Source: Nemertoderma westbladi (lineage: Eukaryota > Xenacoelomorpha > Nemertodermatida > Nemertodermatidae). Taken from it: a stretch of DNA of 20,538 bases. Position numbers and translations under genes: made by a program. The notes beneath the pieces are model-generated. The model worked only from the letters and a program-made list of their open reading frames with translations, was not told the origin of the DNA and ran no database searches. Positions 1 to 10,500 of this stretch are shown here, piece after piece (positions within the stretch are counted from its first letter, which is position 1; each line of letters starts with the position of its first letter). The DNA lies in the NCBI GenBank assembly GCA_032718475.1, contig JAUCBJ010002098.1:1-20538 (forward strand), given 5' to 3'.

Positions 1-528
1 GGGGGTCGAAGACACGGGTGGTGTGCATTCTAAAGGGAAGAGCGAGCGGACCCAATAATACTCGGCTACTACAGTAAAGCAGTCCTAATTGGTACGGCCG
101 GAAATTAGATTAGAAATCATTTAATTTGTTTTCAATACATTTAATATATTAACTGGCATTAATAGAGTTTGTAGTAGAAATGTCACAGCAAGAGACAGGG
201 GGGGGGGGGGGGGGGGGGGGGGAACTGGACGCAAATCTAACCTTGGCGAATTAATATCCCGCCTCAATGTTAAATTATCAATTTAGGGAAAGGAGCAGGT
301 TACAGTGGCACGTTATTTTAACCAAAACAATAAACTAAACACAATAGAATAGGTTACAGTTTTATTTTTGAGAGTAATCAGCCTTTATTTGCGTCGCATT
401 TCTCCTTGATGGAGAGGGATAAATTTTTATTGCGTCCAGTTTCCCCCCTTATCTGCACAGCAATTACCCGGTTCAGGACTAGGTAACACAATAACACACT
501 AATAGCCACAGCCGCGCCGCGGTGTTAC
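1..528. other. Dynein intron sequence with a 25-G run
   Basis: This lies downstream of the last exon seen and should be intron. It holds a run of 25 G at 198-222. I found no dynein exon or other gene on either strand. Confidence 0.55.
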
Positions 529-637
529 CTGAAAGCATTCGCATCCGTTAATAGAACTAGCTAGTCGAGTCAAACTCTGTTTCCCTGTTCCTCCAACACC
601 GACCAGCAATGCGTTCCCGCGATCCTGGCGAAGTATC
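529..637 (-). CDS. DNAH6: Dynein heavy chain exon: AAA4 P-loop (last exon in the window)
   Basis: Acceptor gtttttcag, donor TTTCAG|GTAACA. After one base it encodes [20 protein letters not shown] and [16 protein letters not shown], 36 codons ending in phase 0. GVGGTGKQS is an intact Walker A. The next exon, expected to open with a short acidic or ELSRGY-like segment, is not visible in 1-528. Confidence 0.92.
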
Positions 638-1505
638 CTGAAAAACAAATGAAACAAAATCATTAATGAGCGATTTATTAAATAGTTAATTGGCGATAAT
701 AATAACATTATGTACACCCCCTGGCGGGGTGAATGGGAAACACAGACAGACAAATATTAGGAAGCGATATATAAATCTCGGATCTCTTGCGATGGGTGTC
801 AGAAGGATATGTTTTGATATTACGTTTGTAAGACAAATATAAGGGATTATTACTCTATAGTTATCGGGGTAATTGACATCTCATATTGTTTTTCTATAAT
901 TCTTTCATTTTAGAGTGACGGTATCCTGTCGTCTAGTTCGAGACATGGAGAAGGTTGATAATCGGTAGAATGAGAGGAATTCTTTAGGAAGTTTTGGGAG
1001 TAATTCGCTTGTTGTTATGACCAATCTGGAGAGTCTTATCAATCTACAATGTTATTTCTTTCAAATATAATATTTGAAAAAAAAAAAAAAGGAAAAAAAT
1101 CTACGATTCTCGAAAATTATCAATAATTTGTTATGTATTTTTAATAAACTGAGATTTATAGAACTTGATAATTAAATATTAATTAAGGTAAATTATTCGG
1201 TATAATGAACCACCTGGCTATTCGAGAGATGTGCTCTATGGCGTCCAAGAATAACACAAGTCGCATCTCTTTACTGGAGCTCATATTGTATTCGTCGAGG
1301 TAGTCCTCAAGCACGTTGCGAGCCTTAACCAAGTCCGTGATGTGTTCGTATGATTTTTCCGAAGGTTCGGCGCCCAATTTCATAAAATCGCCGAAAACTG
1401 AAAATATAAATATAGAAGGCCAGTACTGTATGTGTCTTATTTTATATTTTATTATATTATTACGATTCACAGAATTGTTACGTGCGGCATGTAAACTATG
1501 AATTA

Positions 1506-1536
<31 letters not shown>

Positions 1537-4500
1537 ATTATCTTTATTTTTTTTATGATTAAACTTGAAGCTTAAAGGGTGGCAACTTAATCATGTGTAT
1601 CGTAATACACATTATTAAAACATGATTCTACTGTATGCCGAAAGATGGCGCCCCAATTTTGACTAATTTTAGGTTAGATAATTAGATAAGTGTGTATTTT
1701 TAGGTAAGATTTATAAAAGATGTCTGACATTTTTATGTTAAGTACAGAACTATAGTGACACTATACAGAAACTTATAATGTCTAAACAAAATCAGAGATG
1801 ATCGGGATTTCATCCATCGGGATCGGAAGTCCCACTTCTTGATTTCGGAATTGGGATTTCAATCCAAGAATTATTAATGTATTTAATTACCAATAGGCGA
1901 GGTTATGAAACTCTCTGGCTCGAGGCTCGTAGCAAAATGTTTGCTGGCCATGTCTGACATAATGTTATGGAAGAATGTCTTGTCGACGCTGTTGATCAAT
2001 CGATCGTGGAAAACCCGTTGGCATTCGTGTATGAAGAGGAAGAGAATGTGTTTGGCCTCTCGGATGATGGCGGGGTCAGCTTGAAGGATTCCCTAATTAA
2101 TTAATTATCACAAGATTAGATTTTAGGAAAATAAATGTAACACAATTTTTCATAATTAATTTTTATACCATGAATTTACTTTATTTGTACAATAAAGTGT
2201 ATATTTTAAGTCAATCAAGCCGTTATTTTGCACCAATTAAAGACCATAATATTTCAGTAAAATAAAGTTCATATTATTATATTATAATAAAGTCTTTATT
2301 ATAAGTCAAATATTAAATACAATAAATTGAGTCCACGAATTTTCAAATTAATTAGACGAAATTCTAATAAGTTTATAATGGAGTTACCGAATTATCGCAT
2401 CCTACCTGCACACATTTGCTCAGATCCCTGAGATTGAATACGTAATGGCTCTTAGCTGGAGTTGGCAGCAGATCCGAACTCATTCGGCCGTAGAGTTCAA
2501 CCGCCGCAGATACTATAGACTCTGAGCACTGCTTGACTGGGGCGTTAAAATCCTGAGGAAAGAAAATAATAATCTGTAAGGCATGGGAGGCTCCACTTTA
2601 ACACCCAAGCTTGGACTTACCAGTCATACAACATTGTTCTTAACTGTCCAGGCACGAGAGGGGACTGGGTGAGCTCCCATAATGAACGCATCACCATTTA
2701 GTGTATTCTAGAATGCAAATATTAAAAAGGTAGAATGATTAAATAAAATATTCTAGATTTAGTAAATTTGACTCACCATTAGAAACCCGTTAATTATCGA
2801 GGTAAATATCATTTTCAAGCTCACTTCCGACGGTGGCGGTATGCACAACATCGAAAAATGCCGCAGAAATCTAAAAAAAAACGAGTTATGATTAAAAGAC
2901 TCAAATAACAATAAATAGACACACATATTGTACCACTTAAGAAAACAACTTACAGATTGAACCTTAAAAACTAAATCATCAGACATTAAAATAGGCGAAA
3001 ATACTTTAACAGGACATTTTATATAAAAAATTACTCAATACGTGGGTGGGGGGGGGGGGGGGGTGGGGCGTGTGGTTGCACGTAACTAACTGAAATACTA
3101 ACCGAGGAGTTACTGGGTTCCGCCCACCTCCAGGGGGTGCACAAGCTGCTGCCATGGTAACATCCTGAATTTCTTTCCAGAACAATTTATCCCGATCATA
3201 GAAACCACCGAAATCCTAAAAAAATTTGAAAGTATAATTTTTATTTGTTAATTTGTTAATTATTTGAATGTTTATTTGGTTGTAATGTTACATAATGACA
3301 TAATGCACCACAACCCGGCCTACTTGCCTCAGTACAGCTGTAACCCGTACCCAACACTTACCTGATATTGCCTCAGTAACTCGATAGGATGGCTGGGCTC
3401 CGTATCCAACACTTACCTGATATTGCCTCAGTAACTCGATGGGTGGCTGGGCTCCGTATCCAACACTTACCTGACATTGCCTCAGTAACTCGATGGGTCG
3501 CTGAGCTCCGTATCCAACACGTACCTGATATTGCCTCAGCATTAACTCGATGGGTCGCTGAGCTCCGTATCCAACACTTACCTGATATTGCCTCAGTAAC
3601 TCGATGGGTGGCTGGGCTCCGTACCCAACACTTACCTGATATTGCCTCAGCAACTCGATGGGTCGCTGAGCTCCGTATCCAACACTTACCTGATATTGCC
3701 TCAGCAACTCGATGGGTCGCTGGGCTCCGTATCCAACACTTACCTGATATTGCCTCAGTAACTCGATGGGTGGCTGGGCTCCGTATCCAACACTTACCTG
3801 ATATTGCCTCAGCAACTCGATGGGTCGCTGAGCTCCGTATCCAACACTTACCTGATATTGCCTCAGTAACTCGATGGGTGGCTGGGCTCCGTATCCAACA
3901 CTTACCTGATATTGCCTCAGTAACTCTATGGGTCGCTGAGCTCCGTATCCAACACTTACCTGACATTGCCTCAGTAACTCGATGGGTGGCTGAGCTCCGT
4001 ATCCAACACTTACCTGATATTGCCTCAGCAACTCGATGGGTCGCTGAGCTCCGTATCCAACACTTACCTGATATTGCCTCAGTAACTCGATGGGTGGCTG
4101 GGCTCCGTATCCAACACTTACCTGATATTGCCTCAGCAACTCGATGGGTCGCTGAGCTCCGTATCCAACACTTACCTGATATTGCCTCAGTAACTCGATG
4201 GGTGGCTGGGCTCCGTATCCAACACTTACCGGATATTGCGTCAGTAACTCTATGGGTCGCTGAGCTCCGTATCCAACACTTACCTGATATTGCCTCAGCA
4301 ACTCGATGGGTCGCTGAGCTCCGTATCCAACACTTACCTGACATTGCCTCAGTAACTCGATGGGTGGCTGGGCTCCGTATCTAACACTTACCTGACATTG
4401 CCTCAGTAACTCGATGGGTGGCTGGGCTCCGTATCCAACACTTACCTGATATTGCCTCAGTAACTCTATGGGTCGCTGAGCTCCGTATCCAACACTTACC

Positions 4501-7500
4501 TGATATTGCCTCGCAGTAACTCGATGGGTCGCTGAGCTCCGTATCCAACACTTACCTGATATTGCCTCAGTAACTCGATGGGTGGCTGGGCTCCGTACCC
4601 AACACTTACCTGATATTGCCTCAGTAACTCGACGGGTGGCTGAGCTCCGTATCCAACACTTACCTGATATTGCCTCAGCAACTCGATGGGTCGCTGAGCT
4701 CCGTATCCAACACTTACCTGATATTGCCTCAGTAACTCGATGGGTGGCTGGGCTCCGTATCTAACACTTACCTGATATTGCCTCAGTAACTCGATGGGTG
4801 GCTGGGCTCCGTATCCAACACTTACCTGATATTGCCTCAGTAACTCGATGGGTGGCTGAGCTCCGTATCCAACACTTACCTGATATTGCCTCAGTAACTC
4901 GATGGATGTCTGGGCTCCGTATCCAACACTTACCTGATATTGCCTCAGTAACTCGATGGGTGGCTGGGCTCCGTATCCAACACTTACCTGATATTGCCTC
5001 AGTAACTCGATGGATGTCTGGGCTCCGTATCCAACACTTACCTGATATTGCCTCAGTAACTCGATGGGTGGCTGGGCTCCGTATCCAACACTTACCTGAT
5101 ATTGCCTCAGTAACTCTATGGGTCGCTGAGCTCCGTATCCAACACTTACCTGACATTGCCTCGCATTAACTCGATGGGTCGCTGAGCTCCGTATCCAACA
5201 CTTACCTGATATTGCCTCAGTAACTCGATGGGTGGCTGGGCTCCGTACCCAACACTTACCTGATATTGCCTCAGTAACTCTATGGGTAGCAGAGATCCGT
5301 ATCCAACACTTACCTGATATTGCCTCAGTAACTCGATGGGTGGCTGGGCTCCGTATCCAACACTTACCTGATATTGCCTCAGTAACTCGATGGATGTCTG
5401 GGCTCCGTATCCAACACTTACCTGATATTGCCTCAGTAACTCTATGGGTCGCTGAGCTCCGTATCCAACACTTACCTGATATTGCCTCGCATTAACTCGA
5501 TGGGTCGCTGAGCTCCGTATCCAACACTTACCTGATATTGCCTCGCATTAACTCGATGGGTCGCTGAGCTCCGTATCCAACACTTACCTGATATTGCCTC
5601 AGTAACTCGATGGGTGGCTGGGCTCCGTACCCAACACTTACCTGATATTGCCTCAGTAACTCTATGGGTAGCAGAGCTCCGTATCCAACACTTACCTGAT
5701 ATTGCCTCAGTAACTCGATGGGTGGCTGGGCTCCGTATCCAACACTTACCTGATATTGCCTCAGTAACTCTATGGGTCGCTGAGCTCCGTATCCAACACT
5801 TACCTGACATTGCCTCAGTAACTCGATGGGTGGCTGAGCTCCGTATCCAACACTTACCTGATATTGCCTCAGCAACTCGATGGGTCGCTGAGCTCCGTAT
5901 CCAACACTTACCTGATATTGCCTCAGTAACTCGATGGGTGGCTGAGCTCCGTATCCAACACTTACCTGATATTGCCTCAGCAACTCGATGGGTCGCTGAG
6001 CTCCGTATCCAACACTTACCTGATATTGCCTCAGTAACTCGATGGGTGGCTGGGCTCCGTATCCAACACTTACCGGATATTGCGTCAGTAACTCTATGGG
6101 TCGCTGAGCTCCGTATCCAACACTTACCTGATATTGCCTCAGCAACTCGATGGGTCGCTGAGCTCCGTATCCAACACTTACCTGACATTGCCTCAGTAAC
6201 TCGATGGGTGGCTGGGCTCCGTATCTAACACTTACCTGACATTGCCTCAGTAACTCGATGGGTGGCTGGGCTCCGTATCCAACACTTACCTGATATTGCC
6301 TCAGTAACTCTATGGGTCGCTGAGCTCCGTATCCAACACTTACCTGATATTGCCTCGCAGTAACTCGATGGGTCGCTGAGCTCCGTATCCAACACTTACC
6401 TGATATTGCCTCAGTAACTCGATGGGTGGCTGGGCTCCGTACCCAACACTTACCTGATATTGCCTCAGTAACTCGATGGGTGGCTGAGCTCCGTATCCAA
6501 CACTTACCTGATATTGCCTCAGCAACTCGATGGGTCGCTGAGCTCCGTATCCAACACTTACCTGATATTGCCTCAGTAACTCGATGGGTGGCTGGGCTCC
6601 GTATCTAACACTTACCTGATATTGCCTCAGTAACTCGATGGGTGGCTGGGCTCCGTATCCAACACTTACCTGATATTGCCTCAGTAACTCGATGGGTGGC
6701 TGGGCTCCGTATCCAACACTTACCTGATATTGCCTCAGTAACTCTATGGGTCGCTGAGCTCCGTATCCAACACTTACCTGATATTGCCTCGCATTAACTC
6801 GATGGGTCGCTGAGCTCCGTATCCAACACTTACCTGATATTGCCTCAGTAACTCGATGGGTGGCTGGGCTCCGTACCCAACACTTACCTGATATTGCCTC
6901 AGTAACTCTATGGGTAGCAGAGCTCCGTATCCAACACTTACCTGATATTGCCTCAGTAACTCGATGGGTGGCTGGGCTCCGTATCCAACACTTACCTGAT
7001 ATTGCCTCAGTAACTCGATGGGTGTCTGGGCTCCGTATCCAACACTTACCTGATATTGCCTCAGTAACTCTATGGGTCGCTGAGCTCCGTATCCAACACT
7101 TACCTGATATTGCCTCGCATTAACTCGATGGGTCGCTGAGCTCCGTATCCAACACTTACCTGATATTGCCTCGCATTAACTCGATGGGTCGCTGAGCTCC
7201 GTATCCAACACTTACCTGATATTGCCTCAGTAACTCGATGGGTGGCTGGGCTCCGTACCCAACACTTACCTGATATTGCCTCAGTAACTCTATGGGTAGC
7301 AGAGCTCCGTATCCAACACTTACCTGATATTGCCTCAGTAACTCGATGGGTGGCTGGGCTCCGTATCCAACACTTACCTGATATTGCCTCAGTAACTCGA
7401 TGGGTGTCTGGGCTCCGTATCCAACACTTACCTGATATTGCCTCAGTAACTCTATGGGTCGCTGAGCTCCGTATCCAACACTTACCTGATATTGCCTCGC

Positions 7501-10500
7501 ATTAACTCGATGGGTCGCTGAGCTCCGTATCCAACACTTACCTGATATTGCCTCAGTAACTCGATGGGTGGCTGGGCTCCGTACCCAACACTTACCTGAT
7601 ATTGCCTCAGTAACTCGATGGGTGGCTGGGCTCCGTATCCAACACTTACCTGATATTGTCTCAGTAACTCGATGGGTGGCTGGGCTCCGTATCCAACACT
7701 TACCTGATATTGCCTCAGCAACTCGATGGGTCGCTGAGCTCCGTATCCAACACTTACCTGATATTGCCTCAGCAACTCGATGGGTCGCTGAGGTCCGTAT
7801 CTAACACTTACCTGATATTGCCTCAGTAACTCGATGGGTGGCTGGGCTCCGTACCCAACACTTACCTGATATTGCCTCAGTAACTCGATGGGTGGCTGGG
7901 CTCCGTATCCAACACCTACCTGATATTGCCTCAGTAACTCGATGGGTGGCTGGGCTCCGTATCCAACACTTACCTGATATTGTCTCAGTAACTCGATGGG
8001 TGGCTGGGCTCCGTATCCAACACTTACCTGATATTGCCTCAGCAACTCGATGGGTCGCTGAGCTCCGTATCCAACACTTACCTGATATTGCCTCAGCAAC
8101 TCGATGGGTCGCTGAGGTCCGTATCTAACACTTACCTGATATTGCCTCGCATTAACTCGATGGGTCGCTGAGCTCCGTATCCAACACTTACCTGATATTG
8201 CCTCGCATTAACTCGATGGGTCGCTGAGCTCCGTATCCAACACTTACCTGATATTGCCTCAGTAACTCGATGGGTGGCTGGGCTCCGTACCCAACACTTA
8301 CCTGATATTGCCTCAGTAACTCTATGGGTAGCAGAGCTCCGTATCCAACACTTACCTGATATTGCCTCAGTAACTCGATGGGTGGCTGGGCTCCGTATCC
8401 AACACTTACCTGATATTGCCTCAGTAACTCGATGGGTGTCTGGGCTCCGTATCCAACACTTACCTGATATTGCCTCAGTAACTCTATGGGTCGCTGAGCT
8501 CCGTATCCAACACTTACCTGATATTGCCTCGCATTAACTCGATGGGTCGCTGAGCTCCGTATCCAACACTTACCTGATATTGCCTCAGTAACTCGATGGG
8601 TGGCTGGGCTCCGTACCCAACACTTACCTGATATTGCCTCAGTAACTCTATGGGTAGCAGAGCTCCGTATCCAACACTTACCTGATATTGCCTCAGTAAC
8701 TCGATGGGTGGCTGGGCTCCGTATCCAACACTTACCTGATATTGCCTCAGTAACTCGATGGGTGTCTGGGCTCCGTATCCAACACTTACCTGATATTGCC
8801 TCAGTAACTCTATGGGTCGCTGAGCTCCGTATCCAACACTTACCTGATATTGCCTCGCATTAACTCGATGGGTCGCTGAGCTCCGTATCCAACACTTACC
8901 TGATATTGCCTCAGTAACTCGATGGGTGGCTGGGCTCCGTACCCAACACTTACCTGATATTGCCTCAGTAACTCGATGGGTGGCTGGGCTCCGTATCCAA
9001 CACTTACCTGATATTGTCTCAGTAACTCGATGGGTGGCTGGGCTCCGTATCCAACACTTACCTGATATTGCCTCAGCAACTCGATGGGTCGCTGAGCTCC
9101 GTATCCAACACTTACCTGATATTGCCTCAGCAACTCGATGGGTCGCTGAGGTCCGTATCTAACACTTACCTGATATTGCCTCAGTAACTCGATGGGTGGC
9201 TGGGCTCCGTACCCAACACTTACCTGATATTGCCTCAGTAACTCGATGGGTGGCTGGGCTCCGTATCCAACACCTACCTGATATTGCCTCAGCAACTCGA
9301 TGGGTCGCTGAGTTCCGTATCCAACACTTACCTGATATTGCCTCAGTAACTCGATGGGTGGCTGGGCTCCGTATCCAACACTTACCTGATATTGTCTCAG
9401 CAACTCGATGGGTGGCTGAGCTCCGTAACGATCTTGCTTTGGCATATTCAGATCGTCTATCAATATAATCACGCGTTTACCCACCGGGGCTCCAAATATT
9501 GTTTTTCTTTTCTTTTCCAATTTTCCTGCGAATAAACATAATTACTTATTTTATTTGACAAACAAATTAAATAAAACCGCCTCAAATAAAATACAACTAC
9601 CGGTATGAAAGAATAATGGTTACCGGTATATGTTAAAAGACAGATCAGGTCAAATCTAACATACCGGGTTGGAAGTCTGACGTTCTAAGCATTCCGCTAG
9701 CTAGCTAGGTAAAAGATAGACCAGGAAATGCTACCTGATACCATCTGCCAATGCTATCATATGCTGCCACTGTGCTCAACCATGCAGCACAGCTCACCCA
9801 TAACACAATAAATTATAAAGATAAAAGACCTATCGATGCACAAAATAGCCCCCCTCCCCCCTCAAAAATACAAAATCCCCTCACCCTCCCCACCCCTACC
9901 CCCCACCCCTTAAGGGTGAGAACGTCTTATGAGATCTCTTATGACAGCGTCCGCTCTCATATTAGAGTATAGCTCTAAACTCAAAACACAAATACTTAGA
10001 GCAATTTACCTTCAATCATCTCCTGAGTTCGTGCGGAACTCGTCTGCGCCGAGAAGTTTATGAAGACCGGAGAGTAATTGTTCTTCTCAGCGATTCCTTC
10101 CAATAGCCCCTTCGCAATAACTGATTTACCGACACCTGTAAATAAAAATATTACGTTTACGTAATGTCTTTATTACAACTGAGATCAGGTTTGTTGGTCA
10201 GGACTCTACAATAATGTAAATAATCATGAAATCCTGTGAGAGAACATACGAAATATCCGAATCTGTCTCTCCCGATGTAAAGAACATTGACTCACCATTA
10301 CTTCCGGTATAGATAGAGTAGATTGACTCACCATTACTTCCGGTAAAGAGTACATTGACTCACCAGTACTTCCGGTAAAGAGTACATTGACGCACCTGCA
10401 CTTCCGGTATAGAGTACATTAACTCACCTCTACTTCCGGTGTTGAGTACATTGACTCACCAGTACTTCCGGTGTAAAGAACACTGTGTTTCATCCCGATG

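Larger units (their letters stand above)
3347..9427 (-). repeat. 54-bp minisatellite, about 112 units, each carrying a dynein 5' splice site
   Basis: The unit read on the transcript strand is 42 nt identical or nearly so to the end of the AAA3 Walker B exon (codons [14 protein letters not shown]) followed by GTAAGTGTTGGA, the start of the intron. The first donor AC (plus strand) is at 9384-9385 and the last at 3360-3361, 6,024 bp apart. Subtracting thirteen +2 units, one +3 and one +1 leaves exactly 111 x 54, hence 112 donors. Every unit I read keeps the GT; most have CAG|GTAAGT, a near-perfect U1 match. Variants include CCACCC/CGACCC and ATCGAG/ATAGAG differences. At the low end the array fades into a degenerate copy (3321-3346). 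It fills nearly all of a 6,170-bp intron. Confidence 0.95.

Noticed and set aside
3389-4384. Long plus-strand open frame of [18 protein letters not shown] repeats
   Set aside because: It is the complement of the dynein junction array. It stays open only because the unit is 54 bp with no stop in that frame, and it has no start context or conserved domain.
3347-9427. CRISPR array
   Set aside because: The units are head-to-tail with no unique spacers, the host is eukaryotic, and the unit is an exon-intron junction.
3347-9427. True repeat exons or a repeat-domain protein
   Set aside because: Frame-breaking 1-3-nt insertions occur in about 15 units, and no unit has a usable acceptor with a pyrimidine tract. 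Exons 9386-9525 and 3103-3215 join perfectly without any array sequence.
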